A DNA stretch of 64,000 bases, from positions 1 through 64,000 of the forward strand of contig NZ_BMSK01000026.1 of NCBI RefSeq assembly GCF_014649115.1. The letters run 5' to 3'. Made by a program: the position numbers and the translations under genes. Below, in pieces: positions 36,109-49,623 of this stretch (the stretch's first letter is position 1; each line of letters begins with the position of its first letter). The DNA comes from Streptomyces eurythermus. Its GTDB lineage: Bacteria > Actinomycetota > Actinomycetes > Streptomycetales > Streptomycetaceae. The notes beneath the pieces were generated by a model. It was not told the DNA's origin. It did no database searches and saw nothing but the letters and a program-made list of their open reading frames with translations.

Positions 36109-38838
36109 ATGCATATCTTCGGCCGTTCGAGAGAACTCCAGTCCCTGGCCGAGGCATTCGACGACAGTGCACGGGGAAACGGCCGACTCGTGATCATCAC
36201 AGGGGGCCCCGGATCCGGCAAGACCCAGTTGTTGCACGAATTCCTCACCACGCTGCACAGTGCCGACGCCCGCGTACTGACCGGTACGGCCAGTACGGCG
36301 GAACGGGCCCAGCCGATGAGTCTGGTCGGGCAATTACTCGACCGCCGTCCCCAGGACCCCGAGCCCCACCCCCTCCCCACGTCCGCCGTGCCCCCGGCGG
36401 CCGAGGCGGCCGAGGCGCTGCTGCGCCTGGTCCCCGGCGAACGGCCCCTGGTCATCGCCCTCGACGACGCCCACGCCATGGACCCGGACTCCCTGACGAC
36501 GGTCGTCCACCTGCTGCGCCGCAGCCGCTCCCGGCGGGTGCTCGTGGTGTGCGCCACCTCCGGGCACCTCGGCGCGCTCCACACGGCCGCGCACACCGAG
36601 CTGCTGCGCCAGCCGCACCGGCGGGTCCGGCTGGCCCCGCTGTCGGAGGCGAGCGTCGGCGAACTGCTCGCCGCCCAGGCCGGACGCACCCTGCCGGGGC
36701 CCGTGTGCGACGCCTACCACCAGGCCACCGCCGGCAGCCCGCTGCTCGTGCACGCCCTGCTGGACGACAGCGCCGGCCTCGGCCCCGAGATCGGCCCGCC
36801 CGTTCCCGGCGCCGCCTACCGCCAGGCCGTACTGTCCCTGCTGCACCGCGGCGAGGCCGGCCAGGTCCGGGTGGCCCGGGCCCTGGCCGCGCTCGGCGCC
36901 CCGGTGCCGGGCGCCGCCGTCGCGGAGCTGGCCGGCACCACGCCCGCCGGCGCCCAGGAAGCCGTCGCCGTCCTCAACTCCTCCGGCCTGCTGGACGGGC
37001 ACGCCTTCCGGCACCCCACCGCCGCCGCGGCCGTCCTGGAGGACATGGACACCGGCGCCCGCACCGAGCTGCACGGCCGGATCGCCCATCTGCTGTATCG
37101 TTCCGGCGCCCCCGCCGTCGAGGTGGCACGGCATCTGCACGCCGCGGACCTGGTGCCGGCGCGCTGGGGCGCGGAGGTGCTGCGCGCCGCCGCCGAACAG
37201 GCGCTGGCCGCCGACGACGTGGAGCGCTGCACCGCCTATCTCGGCATGGTCCTGCGCGTCTGCGCCGACCCGCGCGAGGGCCACGCCCTGTCGGTGGCCC
37301 TGGCCCGAGCCCAGTGGCGTACCAACCCGGCGGCGGCCGGCCCCCATCTGGAGCCGCTGCGCGAGGCCGCGCTGGACGGCGAGCTGAGCATGCGGGACAC
37401 CGCCACCGTGCTGCGCTATCTGCTGTGGCGGGGCGACACCGGGCTGGCGGCCAAGGCCGTGGCCACGCTCGTACGCGTCCAGTCGCCCGCCGACGCGCAG
37501 ATCGTCGCCGAGGTGGAGTTCGTACGGCAGTGGTTCTACGGCGTGGCGCTGCCCGGCAGAAGTGTCCCGGTCGCCGGCCTCGACACACGCCCCCGCCCGG
37601 TGCGCGCCGACGCCGGCGGACTGGCCTCCCGGGTGGCGGCCCTGGTCGGCGGCGAGGCCACCGACGAGTCCGCGGCGGCCGTCGCGCAGGCCCTGCAAGG
37701 ACACCGGCTGGACCACCTCAACCTCGAACTGGTCGCGATGTCCCTGCTGGCCATCGCCCACGCCGACCGGCCCGCGCTGGCCGCCGACGCCTGCGACGGG
37801 CTGCTGGAGTGCGCCGTGGAGCGCCGGGCGACGACCTGGCGGGCCCTGCTCGGCTCCATCCGGGCCGAGATAGCCCTGCTCCAGGGGGACGTGACCACCG
37901 CGTCGCAGGGCGCGCTCGACGCGCTCGGCCTCCTGGGCCCCCAGAGCTGGGGGGTGCTCATCGGCCTGCCGCTGTCGACGGCCATCTCCGCGTACACCGC
38001 CCTCGGCTCCTACGCCGAGGCCGAGGAACTGCTCCGGCACGATGTGCCGGAACCCATGTTCCGTACCGTGTTCGGCATCCAGTACCTGCGTGCCCGCGGC
38101 CACCACCACCTCGCCACCGACCGGCCGTTCGCGGCGCTGAGCGACTTCGAGACCTGCGGACGGCTGCTGCGCGAGGGCAACCCGAACCTCCAGAAGGGCA
38201 TCCCCTGGCGGTCCGACCTGGCCCTGGCCAACCTGCGGATCGGCAAGGCCCGCACGGCCCGCGAGTGGGCCGAGGAGCAGCTGCGGCTGCCCGGCGGGCA
38301 CAGCTCCCGGGCCCGGGCCATGGCCCTGAGGCTGCTCGCCGCGACCTGCAAGCCGCACCGCCGGGCCTCGCTGCTGCGCGAGGCGATCGACCTGCTCAAG
38401 ACGTGCGGCGACCGCTACGCGCTGGCCCAGGCGTACGCCGACCTGTCCGCCGCGCACTACGAACTCGGCGAGTACGCCCGGGCCCGGCTGGTGGCCCGGC
38501 AGGCGGCCCGGGAGGCCGAGGCCTGCCGGATCGAGTCGCCGGTCGACGCGCACCTGCTGGAGGATCCGGTACGGCCCGAAGCCGCCGAGTCCGAGGACGG
38601 CCAGGCCCTCCTGAGCGACGCCGAGTGCCGGGTCGCCGGGCTGGCCGCGCTCGGCTACACCAACCGCGAGATCAGCACCCGGCTGCACGTCACGATCAGC
38701 ACGGTGGAGCAGCACCTCACCCGGGTCTACCGCAAGCTGCAGGTGGCCAGCCGTGCGGAGCTGCCGTCGAAAATGCTGGAGCATCGCATCCCCAAGCTGT
38801 CGGACCGCTGGGCCGAGACCCACTCGTCGGCGGGCTGA
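36109..38838 (+). CDS. LAL-family (large LuxR) pathway activator
   Basis: A 909-residue ATP-binding LuxR regulator. Walker A GGPGSGKTQ (32-40), Walker B LVIALDDAHAMD, a long helical repeat region, and a C-terminal LuxR HTH (about 845-890: LSDAECRVAGLAALGYTNREISTRLHVTISTVEQHL). Such proteins are the usual activators of macrolide, polyene and macrolactam PKS operons. ATG 36109 is preferred over the in-frame ATG 36094, because GGGGAGAGG then sits 5-6 bases upstream. Codon 76 is TTA (36334-36336), predicting bldA dependence. It faces the PKS operon convergently. A palindrome at the PKS promoter is its plausible target. Confidence 0.93.
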   Translation: MHIFGRSRELQSLAEAFDDSARGNGRLVIITGGPGSGKTQLLHEFLTTLHSADARVLTGTASTAERAQPMSLVGQLLDRRPQDPEPHPLPTSAVPPAAEAAEALLRLVPGERPLVIALDDAHAMDPDSLTTVVHLLRRSRSRRVLVVCATSGHLGALHTAAHTELLRQPHRRVRLAPLSEASVGELLAAQAGRTLPGPVCDAYHQATAGSPLLVHALLDDSAGLGPEIGPPVPGAAYRQAVLSLLHRGEAGQVRVARALAALGAPVPGAAVAELAGTTPAGAQEAVAVLNSSGLLDGHAFRHPTAAAAVLEDMDTGARTELHGRIAHLLYRSGAPAVEVARHLHAADLVPARWGAEVLRAAAEQALAADDVERCTAYLGMVLRVCADPREGHALSVALARAQWRTNPAAAGPHLEPLREAALDGELSMRDTATVLRYLLWRGDTGLAAKAVATLVRVQSPADAQIVAEVEFVRQWFYGVALPGRSVPVAGLDTRPRPVRADAGGLASRVAALVGGEATDESAAAVAQALQGHRLDHLNLELVAMSLLAIAHADRPALAADACDGLLECAVERRATTWRALLGSIRAEIALLQGDVTTASQGALDALGLLGPQSWGVLIGLPLSTAISAYTALGSYAEAEELLRHDVPEPMFRTVFGIQYLRARGHHHLATDRPFAALSDFETCGRLLREGNPNLQKGIPWRSDLALANLRIGKARTAREWAEEQLRLPGGHSSRARAMALRLLAATCKPHRRASLLREAIDLLKTCGDRYALAQAYADLSAAHYELGEYARARLVARQAAREAEACRIESPVDAHLLEDPVRPEAAESEDGQALLSDAECRVAGLAALGYTNREISTRLHVTISTVEQHLTRVYRKLQVASRAELPSKMLEHRIPKLSDRWAETHSSAG

Positions 38839-38889
38839 GCGGTACGGCGGTACCTCGTCGTCGTCCGGTCGGGAACCGGCGCGGGGGCG

Positions 38890-38932
38890 GGCACGCGGCC
38901 CCACCGGAAGGTCACCGGTGGGGCCGCGTGCC
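38890..38932. terminator. Bidirectional hairpin between the LAL and PKS genes
   Basis: A perfect inverted repeat with 18-bp arms (GGCACGCGGCCCCACCGG and complement) around a 7-base loop. It lies in the 106-base gap between the convergent LAL gene and the last PKS gene, and would stop transcription from both sides. Confidence 0.88.
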
Positions 38933-38944
38933 GTCCGTGCGCGG

Positions 38945-41900
38945 TCAGCTGAAGCTGCCCAGCTCGTCGTCCAGGATGCCGAACAGCTCGTCGGCCGTGG
39001 CCGTCTCCAGCCCCGTCCCGGCGCTCTGCCCGGTGCCGTTGTCCCGCCACTCCCCGGTGCCGTCCCAGCGGGCGGTGAGGGTGCGCAGCCGGGCGGCCAC
39101 CCGGGCGCGCTGCTCCTCGTCCAGCGCGGGCGAGTCCAGCGCGCTCCCCGACAGCTCCTCCAGGCGCACCACCTCGGCCTCGATGTCGACCGGGGCGGCG
39201 GCGCCGTCGACGCCCAGTTCCGCGAGCAGGTGCCGGGCGAGGGTGTCGGAGGTCGGGTAGTCGAAGGTGAGGGTGGTGGACAGCCGCAGGCCGGTGTCCG
39301 CGCCGAGCCGGTTGCGCAGTTCCAGTGCGGCCAGCGAGTCCACGCCCAGGTCGCCCAGGGGGCGCTGGGGGTCGACGGCGCCGGCGGAGCCGTGTCCGAG
39401 GACGTCGGCGACATGGCCGCGGACCGTCTCCACCAGCAGGTTCAGGGCGTCGGCGGCGCCGAGGCGGGCCAGCCGGTCCGGCAGCGCCTCGACGGTGGCG
39501 GCGGCCACGGGGGCGGCCGCCGGGCGGGCGGTGCGCCGTACGGCCGCGGGGGCGAGGCCCCGTACCAGGGCGGGGGCGTCCTCGGTGACCTGCACGCGGA
39601 CCGGCAGCAGCAGGGCCCGGTCGGCGGCCTGGACTCCCACGGTGGTGGGCGTGTCCCCTGCCGTCGGCGTGCCCTCGGTGGTCAGCGCGCGGTCGAACAG
39701 GGCCAGGGCCCGGTCGGCGGGCAGCGGGAGGATGCCGTCGCGGGCCAGGCGGCGCAGCTCGGTCTCGCCGAGCCCGGCCGCCATGCCCTCCCCGGTGTCC
39801 CACAGCCCCCAGCCCAGCGAGAGGGCGGGCAGCCCCTCGGTGCGCCGCCGCGCGGCCAGGGCGTCCAGGAAGGCGTTCGCGGCGGCGTAGTTGGCCTGGC
39901 CCGCCGCGCCCAGGGTGCCGGCGGCGGAGGAGAACAGCACGAACGCGGCGAGGCCGAGGCCGCGGGTCAGCTCGTGCAGGTGCCAGGCGGCGTCCGCCTT
40001 GGGCCGCATGACCTCCTGGAGCCGCTCGGGGGTGAGGTCGGTGACCAGGCCGTCGTCGAGGACGCCCGCGGCGTGCACCACGGCGGTCAGCGGGTGCGCG
40101 TCCGGCACGGACGCCAGCAGACCGGCGAGCGCGTCCCGGTCGGTCACGTCACAGGCGGCCACGGTCACGGTCGCGCCCAGGGCGGCCAGGTCGTCCAGGA
40201 GGCCGGGCTCGGGCAGCCGCCCGCCGCGGCCGGCCAGCAGCAGCCGCCGTACCCCGTGCCGGGTGACCAGGTGCCGGGCCAGCAGCCGCCCGAGGCTGCC
40301 GGTACCGCCGGTGACCAGGACGGTTCCCGCCGGGTCCAGAGCGGATTCCCGGGCGGGTCCCGCCGGGGCCGTGGCGGACCCGCGAGCGGTTTCCCCCGGC
40401 TCCGGCTCCGGGTCCGGGTCCGTGACGCGGGTCAGCTCCGGCGCGTACACCGTGCCGGTACGCAGGGCGAGTTCGGGGGCACCGGTGGCCACGGCGGCCG
40501 CGAGGACGGCGGCCGAGGCGGGGTCGCCGTCGGTGTCGGCCAGCACGAACCGGCCGGGGTGCTCGACCGCCGCCGACCGCACCAGGCCCCAGATCACGGC
40601 CTGCGCCGGATCGGGCGCGTCGTCGGCGTGGACGGCGACGGCCGACCGGGTCAGCACCACCAGCGGCGCGTCCCCCGGTTCCCCGGCGAGGTGCCGGCGC
40701 AGCGCGGCGAGGGCGCGTACGGCGCTCTCGCGGGCCGCGACGGGCGGTTCGGCGCCGGGGCCCGGGTCCACGGTGAGGGTGAGCGGCGCGGGCCCGAAGT
40801 CCCCCGCCGCGACCGGTAGTTCGGTCCACCGTACGCGGAACAGGTCGCCGGGCTCGGGCGCGGCCGCGTGCAGCCGGCCGGCGGTCACCTCACGGATGCG
40901 CAGGGAGGCCACCTCGGCCACCGGCGCGCCCGTGCCGTCGTACAGGCCGAGGGTCATGTGGCCGGTGCCGTGCGGGGTCAGCCGCAGCCGGACCGCCGTG
41001 GCGCCGGTCGCGTACACGGTGACGCCCTCCCAGGAGAAGGGCAGGGTGAGCACGGTCGGGTCCTGGCCGTCGAGCAGGTCGATGGCGTGCAGGGTGGAGT
41101 CGAGCAGCGCCGGGTGCAGGGCGAAGCCGTCGGCCGCGGCGGGGTCGGGCAGGGCGAGTTCGGCCCAGACCTCCTCGCCGAGCCGCCAGGCGCCGCGCAG
41201 GCAGCGGAACAGCGGGCCGTAGGCGTAGCCCTGCGCGGCCAGGTGGTCGTAGGTGCCGGTGACGTCCACGGGGACGGCGCCCGCGGGCGGCCAGTCGGTC
41301 GCGGCGGCCGGCTCCGGCGCGGTGCGCGGGGCGAGGACGCCGGTGGCGTGCCGGGTCCACGCGCCGTCGGTGTCCTCCGGGCGGGCGTGCACGGTGAGCC
41401 GCCGGCGCCCGTCGGCGTCGGGTGCCGCCGCGGACACCTGGAGGTGGACGGCTCCGTGCCCGGGCAGCACCAGCGGGCGTTCCAGGGTGAGTTCGGCCAG
41501 GTGCGGGCAGCCGGTGCGGTCGCCGGCCTGGACGGCCAGTTCGACGAAGGCGCTGCCCGGGACGAGGACCACGCCCGCCACGGCGTGGTCGCCGAGCCAA
41601 GGGTGGGTGGCCAGGGAGAGGCGGCCGGTCAGCGTGACCCGGTCGTCGTCGGCCAGGTCCAGGGCCGCGCCGAGCATCGGGTGCCCGGCCGGGGCCTGGC
41701 CGAGGCCGCCCGCGTCGGTGACCGCGCCGGGCTCGTCCTCCAGCCACAGCCGCCGCCGCTGGAAGGCGTAGGTGGGCAGGTCGGTGCGGCGGGCGCCGGT
41801 GCCGGCGAACACCCCCGGCCAGTCGACGGGGACCCCGCGGACGTGGGCGGTGCCGAGCAGGGCCGCGTAGGTCCGCTCCTCGTCCCGGTCGCGGCGCAGC

Positions 41901-44900
41901 GCCGGGACGAACGCCGCCCCTTCGGTGTCGGCGAGGGCGGGTGCGCCCAGGGCCGACAGCACGGCGTCCGGGCCGAGTTCGAGGAAGGTGCGCACCCCGT
42001 CGGCCGCCAGCGCGCGGACGGCGTCGCCGAAGCGGACCGTCTCGCGGACGTGGCGCACCCAGTAGCCGGGGTCGCACACCTCCTCCTCGCCCGCGCGGGC
42101 TCCGGTCAGGTTGGAGACGAGGGGGATCGCGGGCGGCGCGTAGCGCAGTTCGCGGGCCGTCTTCTCGAACTCCGCGAGCATCGGGTCCATCAGCGGGGAG
42201 TGGAAGGCGTGGCTGACCCGCAGCCGCTTGGTACGGCGGCCGGGGAAGGCGGCGGCGACCGCGGCCACGGCGGCCTCGATGCCGGAGACGACGACGGCGC
42301 GGGGTCCGTTGACGGCGGCGACGGACACCTCGGGACCGAGGTGGGGCAGCACCTCTTCCTCGGTGGCGTCGACGGCGAGCATCGCGCCCCCGGCGGGCAG
42401 CGCCTGCATCAGCCGGCCGCGCGCGGCGACCAGCCGGGCGGCGTCCGCGAGGTCCCAGACCCCGGCGGCGTGCGCGGCCGTCAGTTCGCCGATGGAGTGA
42501 CCGGCCAGCAGGTCCGGGCGGACGCCGTGGGACTCCAGCAGCCGGTACAGCGCGGTCTCCACGGCGAACAGGGCGCTCTGGGTGTAGAGCGTGTGGTCGA
42601 GCAGGCCGGCGTCCTCGGTGCCGGGTTCGGCCCACATCACGTCCCGCAGCGGGCGGTCGAGGTGGGTGTCGAGCGCCTGGCAGACCTCGTCGAGCGCGTC
42701 CCGGAAGGCGGGGTGGGCGGCGTACAGGCCGCGGCCCATGCCGGGGTGCTGGGCGCCCTGGCCGGTGAAGAGGACGGCCGTCCTGCCGCCGGCGGGGCGG
42801 CCGCGGACCACGGCGTCGGAGGCGGTGCCGTCGGCCAGCGCGGTGAGCGCGGCGAGGAGTTCGTCCCCGTCGCGGGCGACGACGGCGGCCCGGTGGGTGA
42901 GGGCGGCGCGGTCCGTGGCGAGGGAGCGGGCGAGGTCGGGCAGCGGCCGGCCGGCGACCGCGCGCAGCCGGGCGGCCTGGGCGGCCAGTGCCTCGGGGGT
43001 GGCGCCGGAGACGACGAGCGGCAGCAGCGGGGCCGTGGCCGGGTCCGGTGCGGGCTCCTCGGCGGGTGCCTCCTCGAGGATGGCGTGGACGTTGGTGCCG
43101 CTGATCCCGAAGGAGGACACCCCGGCCCGGCGCGGCCGGTCCATGGCGGGCCAGTCCCGTTCCTCGGTCAGCAGCCGTACGTTCCCCGCCTCCCAGTCGA
43201 CCTTCGTGGACGGCTCGTCCACGTGCAGGGTCCTGGGCAGGACGCCGTGCCGCATCGCCATCACCATCTTGATGACACCGGCGACCCCGGCGGCGGCCTG
43301 CGTGTGCCCGATGTTCGACTTCACCGAGCCCAGCCACAACGGCTGCTCCCGGTCCTGGCCGTAGGTGGCCAGCAACGCCTGCGCCTCGATCGGGTCACCC
43401 AGCGTCGTCCCCGTACCGTGCGCCTCCACCACGTCCACATCGGCGGTGGTCAGACGGGCCGAGGCCAGCGCCTGCCGGATCACCCGCTGCTGCGACGGAC
43501 CGTTCGGCGCCGTCAGCCCGTTGGAGGCACCGTCCTGGTTCACGGCCGAACCCCGCAGGACCGCCAGTACCGGATGCCCGTTGCGCCGGGCGTCCGACAG
43601 CCGTTCCAGGACCAGCATGCCGGCGCCCTCGGACAGGGCGGTGCCGTCCGCCGCGTCGGCGAAGGACTTGGCGTGGCCGTCGGCGGCCAGGTTGCGCTGC
43701 CTGCTGAAGTCCACGAACGTGTCGACGGTCGACATCACGGACACCCCGCCGGCCAGCGCCAGCGCGCACTCCCCCTGCCGCAGCGCCTGCGCGGCCAGGT
43801 GCAGCGCCACCAGGGACGACGAGCACGCCGTGTCGACGGTGAGCGTCGGGCCCTCCAGGCCGAGGGCGTAGGCGACCCGGCCGGAGGCCACGCTGCCCAG
43901 GCTGCCGTTGCCGAGGTGGTCGCGCACGGCCTCGGGGACGCGGCGCAGCCGGCTGCCGTAGTCGTGGTACATGACGCCCGCGAAGACGCCGGTGCGGCTG
44001 CCGCGCACGGAGTGCGGGTCGATGCCGGCCCGTTCCAGCGCCTCCCAGGACGTCTCCAGCAGCAGCCGCTGCTGCGGGTCCATGGCCAGGGCCTCGCGCG
44101 GGCCGATGCCGAAGAAGTCGGGGTCGAAGTCGGCGGCGTCGTACAGGAATCCGCCGAACCGGGTGGAGGAGTGGCCGGCCTTGCCGGGCTCCGGGTCGTA
44201 CAGGCCGTCCAGGTCCCAGCCGCGGTCGGCGGGGAAGGCGCCGATGCCGTCGCCGCCGTCGGCCAGCAGCCGCCACAGGTCCTCGGGCGTGGCGACGCCG
44301 CCGGGGTAGCGGCAGGCCATGGCGACGATGGCGACCGGTTCGTCCGCCTCCCGCGCGGTGACGTCGGCGGCGGGCTCGGCCCGTTCGCCGAACAGTTCCG
44401 TCCTGAGGTGGGCGACGAGCGCGCCCGCGTCCGGGTAGTCGAAGACCAGGGTGGCGGGCAGGCGCAGGCCCACCGCGGCGCCCAGGCGGTTGCGCAGTTC
44501 CACCGCGGTCAGCGAGTCGAAGCCGGACTCGCGGAAGGAGCGGCGCGGATCCAGCGTCATGTCGCTGCCGTGGCCGAGCACGGCGGCGACGTGGGTGCGG
44601 ACCAGTTCCATGAGGGCCGCGTCGCGTTCGGCGGGGCCGAGGGCGGCGAGCCGGCCGGCGAGCGGGGCGGAGTCCGCGTGGGTGGCGGCGGTACGGCGGG
44701 CGCGGGCGGGCACCAGGCCGCGCAGCACGGCCGGAACCTCCGTGGCGCGGCGCAGGACGGCCAGGTCCAGGCCGACCGGGAGCAGCAGCGGCTCGGCGGC
44801 GCCCAGGGCGGCGTCGAGCAGGCGCAGGCCCTCCTCGGTGGTCAGCGGGCGGACCCCGGCGCGGGCCATGCGGGCCACGTCGGCGTCGGTGAGGTGGGCG

Positions 44901-47900
44901 GTCAGGCCGGTGCGCTGTGCCCAGAAACCCCAGGCCAGGGAGTGTGCGGGCAGTCCGTGGTGGCGGCGGTGGGCGGCGAGGGCGTCGAGGAAGGCGTTGG
45001 CGGCGGCGTAGCCGGACTGGCCGGCGCCGTCGAGGGTGCCGGCGGCGGAGGAGAACAGCACGAACGCGGCGAGGCCGAGGTCGCGGGTCAGCTCGTGCAG
45101 GTGCCAGGCGGCGTCGGCCTTGGGCCGCAGTACGGCGGCCAGGCGCTCGCCGGTCTGGTCGGTCACCAGGCCGTCGTCCAGGACGCCGGCGAGGTGGACG
45201 ACGGCGGTCAGCGGGCGGTGCGGCGGTATCCCGTCGAGGAGCCGGGCCAGTTGCTCCCGGTCGGCGGCGTCGCAGCGGGCCACGGTGATCTCCGCGTCCA
45301 GGCCGGCGAAGTCGTCGGCGGCGGTGCCGCTGCGGCCGGCCAGCATCACGTGGCGGACGCCGTGCTCGGTGACCAGGTGCCGGGCGACCAGGGCGCCGAG
45401 CACTCCGGTGCCGCCGGTGATCAGCACGGTGCCCTCCGGGTCGAGGGCCGGTGCCGGTCCGTCCGGGAGGGCGCGGGCGAGCCGGGGCACCCGCACGGTG
45501 CCGTCACGCAGGGCGAGCTGGGGTTCTCCGGTGGCCGCGGCCACGGCCACCGCGGTGTCCGGGTCCTCGCCGTCCACGAGGACGAACCGCCCCGGATGCT
45601 CCCCCTGGGCGGCCCGGACCAGCCCCCAGACGGCGGCGCCCGCCAGGTCGGTGACGTCCTCCTCCCCCGCCGCCACGGCGCCCCGGGTGAGGACCAGCAG
45701 CCGGGCGGAGGCGGTGCGTTCGTCGGCCAGCCAGTCCTGTACGGCGGTCAGCACGCGCTCGGCCGCCCGGTGCGCGCCGCTGCCCGGGCCGTCGCCGCCG
45801 GCGGGCAGCACCGCCCAGGCGGGCACGGTCTCCAGCGCGGCCGGGCCCCGTTCGTCCAGGACGGCGTACTCGGGCGCGGGCGTCTCGGGGGCGGGCAGGG
45901 CCGGCCAGTCCAGCCGGTACAGGGCGTCGGGGCGGGCGGCGGTGAGCGCGGCCGGGTCGACGGGCCGGGAGACGAGGGCCTCGACCTCGGCGACCGGGGC
46001 GCCCGTGGGGTCGGCCAGCCGGACGGACAGCGTCTCGTCGCCGTGCAGCCGGACCCGCAGGGCGGTGGCGCCGGCCGCGTACAGCGAGACCCCGGTCCAG
46101 GAGAACGGCAGCAGGGCGGTGTCCTGGCCGCCCGCGGTGAGGCCGCCGGCGTGCAGCGCGGCGTCGAACAGGGCCGGGTGCAGGGCGAACGCGTCGGCGT
46201 CCACGGGGAGTTCGACCTCGGCGAAGGTCTCGTCGCCGCGCCGCCACAGGGCGCGCAGCCCCTGGAAGGCGGGCCCGTAGTCGTAGCCGAGGGCGGCCAG
46301 GCGGTCGTAGGCGTCCTCGGTGGGTACGGGCTCCGCGCCCGGGGGCGGCCAGGCCGTGAGGTCGAAGGCGGGCGCACCGGTCTGGGGGGCGAGCAGGCCG
46401 GTGGCGTGCCGGGTCCAGGCGTCGTCGTCGGCGCCCTCGGGGCGGGAGTGGACGGTCAGCGCGCGGTGCCCGGTGTCGTCGGCGGCGGCCACGTGCAGCT
46501 GGAGCTGGACGGCGCCCCGCTCGGGCAGGGTCAGCGGGGCCTGGAGGGTGAGTTCGGCCAGGTGCGCGCAGCCGAGCCGGTGACCCGCGCCGAGGGCGAG
46601 TTCGGCCAGGGCGGTGCCGGGCAGCAGGGGGGTGCCGGAGACGGCGTGGTCGGCCAGCCAGGGCGTGGTCGCGGTGGCGAGCCGGCCGGTGAACACGATG
46701 CCGCCCCCGGCGACCGGGACGGCGGCGCCCAGCAGGGGGTGGCCGGTGCTCTGCAGTCCGGCCGCGGTGACGTCGCCGCCGCCGGCGGACCGGCCGAGCC
46801 AGTACCGCTCGCGCTGGAAGGCGTAGGTCGGCAGGTCGGCGGGACGGACCGGCAGGCCGTCGAAGACGGGCGTCCAGTCCACCGGGACGCCGGCGACGAA
46901 TGCCTCGCCGAGGGCGGTCAGCAGGCGCTCGGCGCCGCCGTCGTCGCGGTGCAGGGAGCCGAGGGCGGTGATGTGGGCGTCGGCGGTGTCGGCGGTCTCC
47001 TCGACGCTGTGCAGCAGCACGGGGTGCGGGCTGCACTCGACGAACACCCCGTACCCGGCGTCGAGCAGGGTCCGGGTGGCGGGCTCGAACAGCACGGTCT
47101 GCCGCAGGTTGGTGTACCAGTAGCCGGCGTCCAGGCCGGTGGTGTCGAGGCGGGCGCCGGTGACGGTGGAGTAGAACGGCACCTCGGCGGGCCGGGGCCG
47201 GATGTCCGCGAGGTCGGTGAGCAGCCGCTCCCGGACCGCCTCGACGTGCGCGGAGTGCGAGGCGTAGTCCACGGGGAGCCGCTTGGCGCGGTGCCCGCCG
47301 ACCACGATGGTCTCGCGGAGCGCGTCCAGGGCGTCGGCGTCGCCGGACAGCACCACGGAGGAGGCGCCGTTGACGGCGGCCACCGAGACCCGGCCGTCGT
47401 AAGGGGTGAGGAGGTCGCGCACCCGGGCCTCGGGCAGGGCCACCGACATCATGCCGCCGCGGTCGGAGAGTTCCCGGGCGATGGCCTGGCTGCGCAGGGC
47501 CACGACGCGGGCGCCGTCGGCGAGGGACAGCGCGCCGGCCACACAGGCGGCGGCGATCTCGCCCTGGGAGTGGCCGACGACGGCGGCCGGCCGGATCCCG
47601 TGGGCGCGCCACACCTCGGCGAGGGACACCATGATCGCCCACAGCACGGGCTGGACGACGTCCACGCGGTCCAGCGGCTGCCGGGCCCGTACGGTCTCGA
47701 TGAGGTCCCAGTCGGTGACGGGGGCGAGGGCCGTGGCGCAGTGGGCCATGCGCGCGGCGAACACCGGGGAGGCGTCGAGGAGGTCGGCGGCCATGCCGGC
47801 CCACTGGGAGCCCTGGCCGGGGAAGACGAAGGCGATGCGGGACTCCGGCGCGGGCCGGCCGCGCACCACGTTCGGCGCGGTGTCGTCGCCCTCGGCGAGG

Positions 47901-49623
47901 GCGGTCAGCCCGGCGGCGAGGGCGGAGGGACCGGCGGCGGTGACGACGGCCCGTTCGTCCAGCGCGGCGCGCCCGGTGGCGAGGGTGTGCGCGATGTCCG
48001 GGACGGGGTCGGTGGCGGTGGCGAGGTGGTCGAGGAGGCGGCGGGCCTGGGCGGCCAGGCCCTGGGGGCCGTTGCCGGAGAGCACCAGCGGGAGCGGGCC
48101 GGTCCAGGCGGGGTCCGCGGCGCGGGGCTCGGTCTCGGGGGCGGCCTCCACGATGACGTGGGCGTTGGTGCCGCTGATGCCGAAGGAGGAGACGGCGGCG
48201 CGGCGGGGCTCGCCGTCGGCGGGCCAGTCCCGTGCCTCGCGGAGCAGTTCGACGGCGCCCGCCTCCCAGTCGACCTGGGTGGTGGGCCGGTCGGCGTGCA
48301 GGGTCCTGGGGAGCCGGCCGTGCCGCATGGCCATCACCATCTTGATGACGCCGGCGACCCCGGCGGCGGCCTGGGTGTGCCCGATGTTGGACTTGACGGA
48401 GCCCAGCCAGAGCGGCTCGGCGCGGTCCTGGCCGTAGGTGGCGAGCAGGGCCTGGGCCTCGATGGGGTCGCCGAGCGGGGTGCCGGTGCCGTGCGCCTCG
48501 ACGGCGTGCACCTGGCGGGGTTCCAGCCGGGCGTTGGCGAGGGCGGCGCGGATGACGCGCTGCTGGGAGGGGCCGTTGGGGGCGGTGAGGCCGTTGGAGG
48601 CGCCGTCCTGGTTGACGGCGGAGCCGCGCACGACGGCCAGGACGCGGTGGCCGTTGCGGCGGGCGTCGGAGAGCCGTTCCAGCAGGAGCAGTCCGGCGCC
48701 CTCGCCCCAGCCGGTGCCGTCGGCGCCGTCGGCGAAGGACTTGCAGCGGCCGTCGAGGGCGAGGCCGCGCTGGCGGGAGAAGTCGATGAAGGTGTCCGGG
48801 GTGGACATCACGGTCACGCCGCCGGCCAGGGCGAGGGTGCACTCGCCGGTGCGCAGGGCCTGTACGGCGAGGTGGAGGGCGACCAGGGAGGAGGAGCAGG
48901 CGGTGTCGACGGTGACGGCGGGCCCTTCCAGGCCGAGGAGGTAGGAGACGCGGCCGGAGGCGACGCTGCCGAGGTTGCCGTTGCCGAGGTAGCCCTCGAC
49001 GCCCTCCGGGACCTCGGTGAGCCAGCTGCCGTAGTCGTGGTACATGACGCCCGCGTAGATGCCGGTGCGGCTGCCCTTGAGGGTGTGCGGGTCGATGCCG
49101 GCGCGTTCGAAGGCCTCCCAGGCGGTCTCCAGCAGCAGCCGCTGCTGCGGGTCCATGGCGAGGGCCTCGCGGGGGCTGATGCCGAAGAAGCCGGGGTCGA
49201 ACCGGGCCGCGTCGTAAAGGAACCCGCCTTCGCGGACGTGGGTGCGGCCGGGGGCGTCCGGGTCGGGGTCGTAGATGGCCTCGGTGTCCCAGCCCCGGTC
49301 GTCGGGGAAGTCTCCGACGGCGTCCGTGCCCGTGTCGACCAGCTGCCACAGCTGCTCGGGGGTCTGGACGCCGCCGGGGTAGCGGCAGCTCATGGCAACG
49401 ATCGCCACGGGCTCGTGCGCCGCCTCGGTGATCTGGTCGTTGTGCCGGCGCAGCCGCTCGTTCTCTAGCAACGACTCGCGCAGCGCCTCGACGATCTGCT
49501 CGACGGATGTGTCCACGGTCGGTGTCGCTCCCTGCTGGCTCGGCGGCGCTGGTGACGCGGTGAGGGTGCGCCGGTACGGGTGGCCCGGTGCCGGACGCGG
49601 CGCGTCGTCCGGCACGCGGGTGG

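Noticed and set aside
40868..49468. A long plus-strand open frame opposite the PKS genes (and similar ones at 53653-60300)
   Set aside because: High-GC PKS DNA leaves antisense frames open. The translation is Gly/Val/Gln low-complexity with no domain, while the minus strand encodes complete KS-AT-DH-KR-ACP modules.
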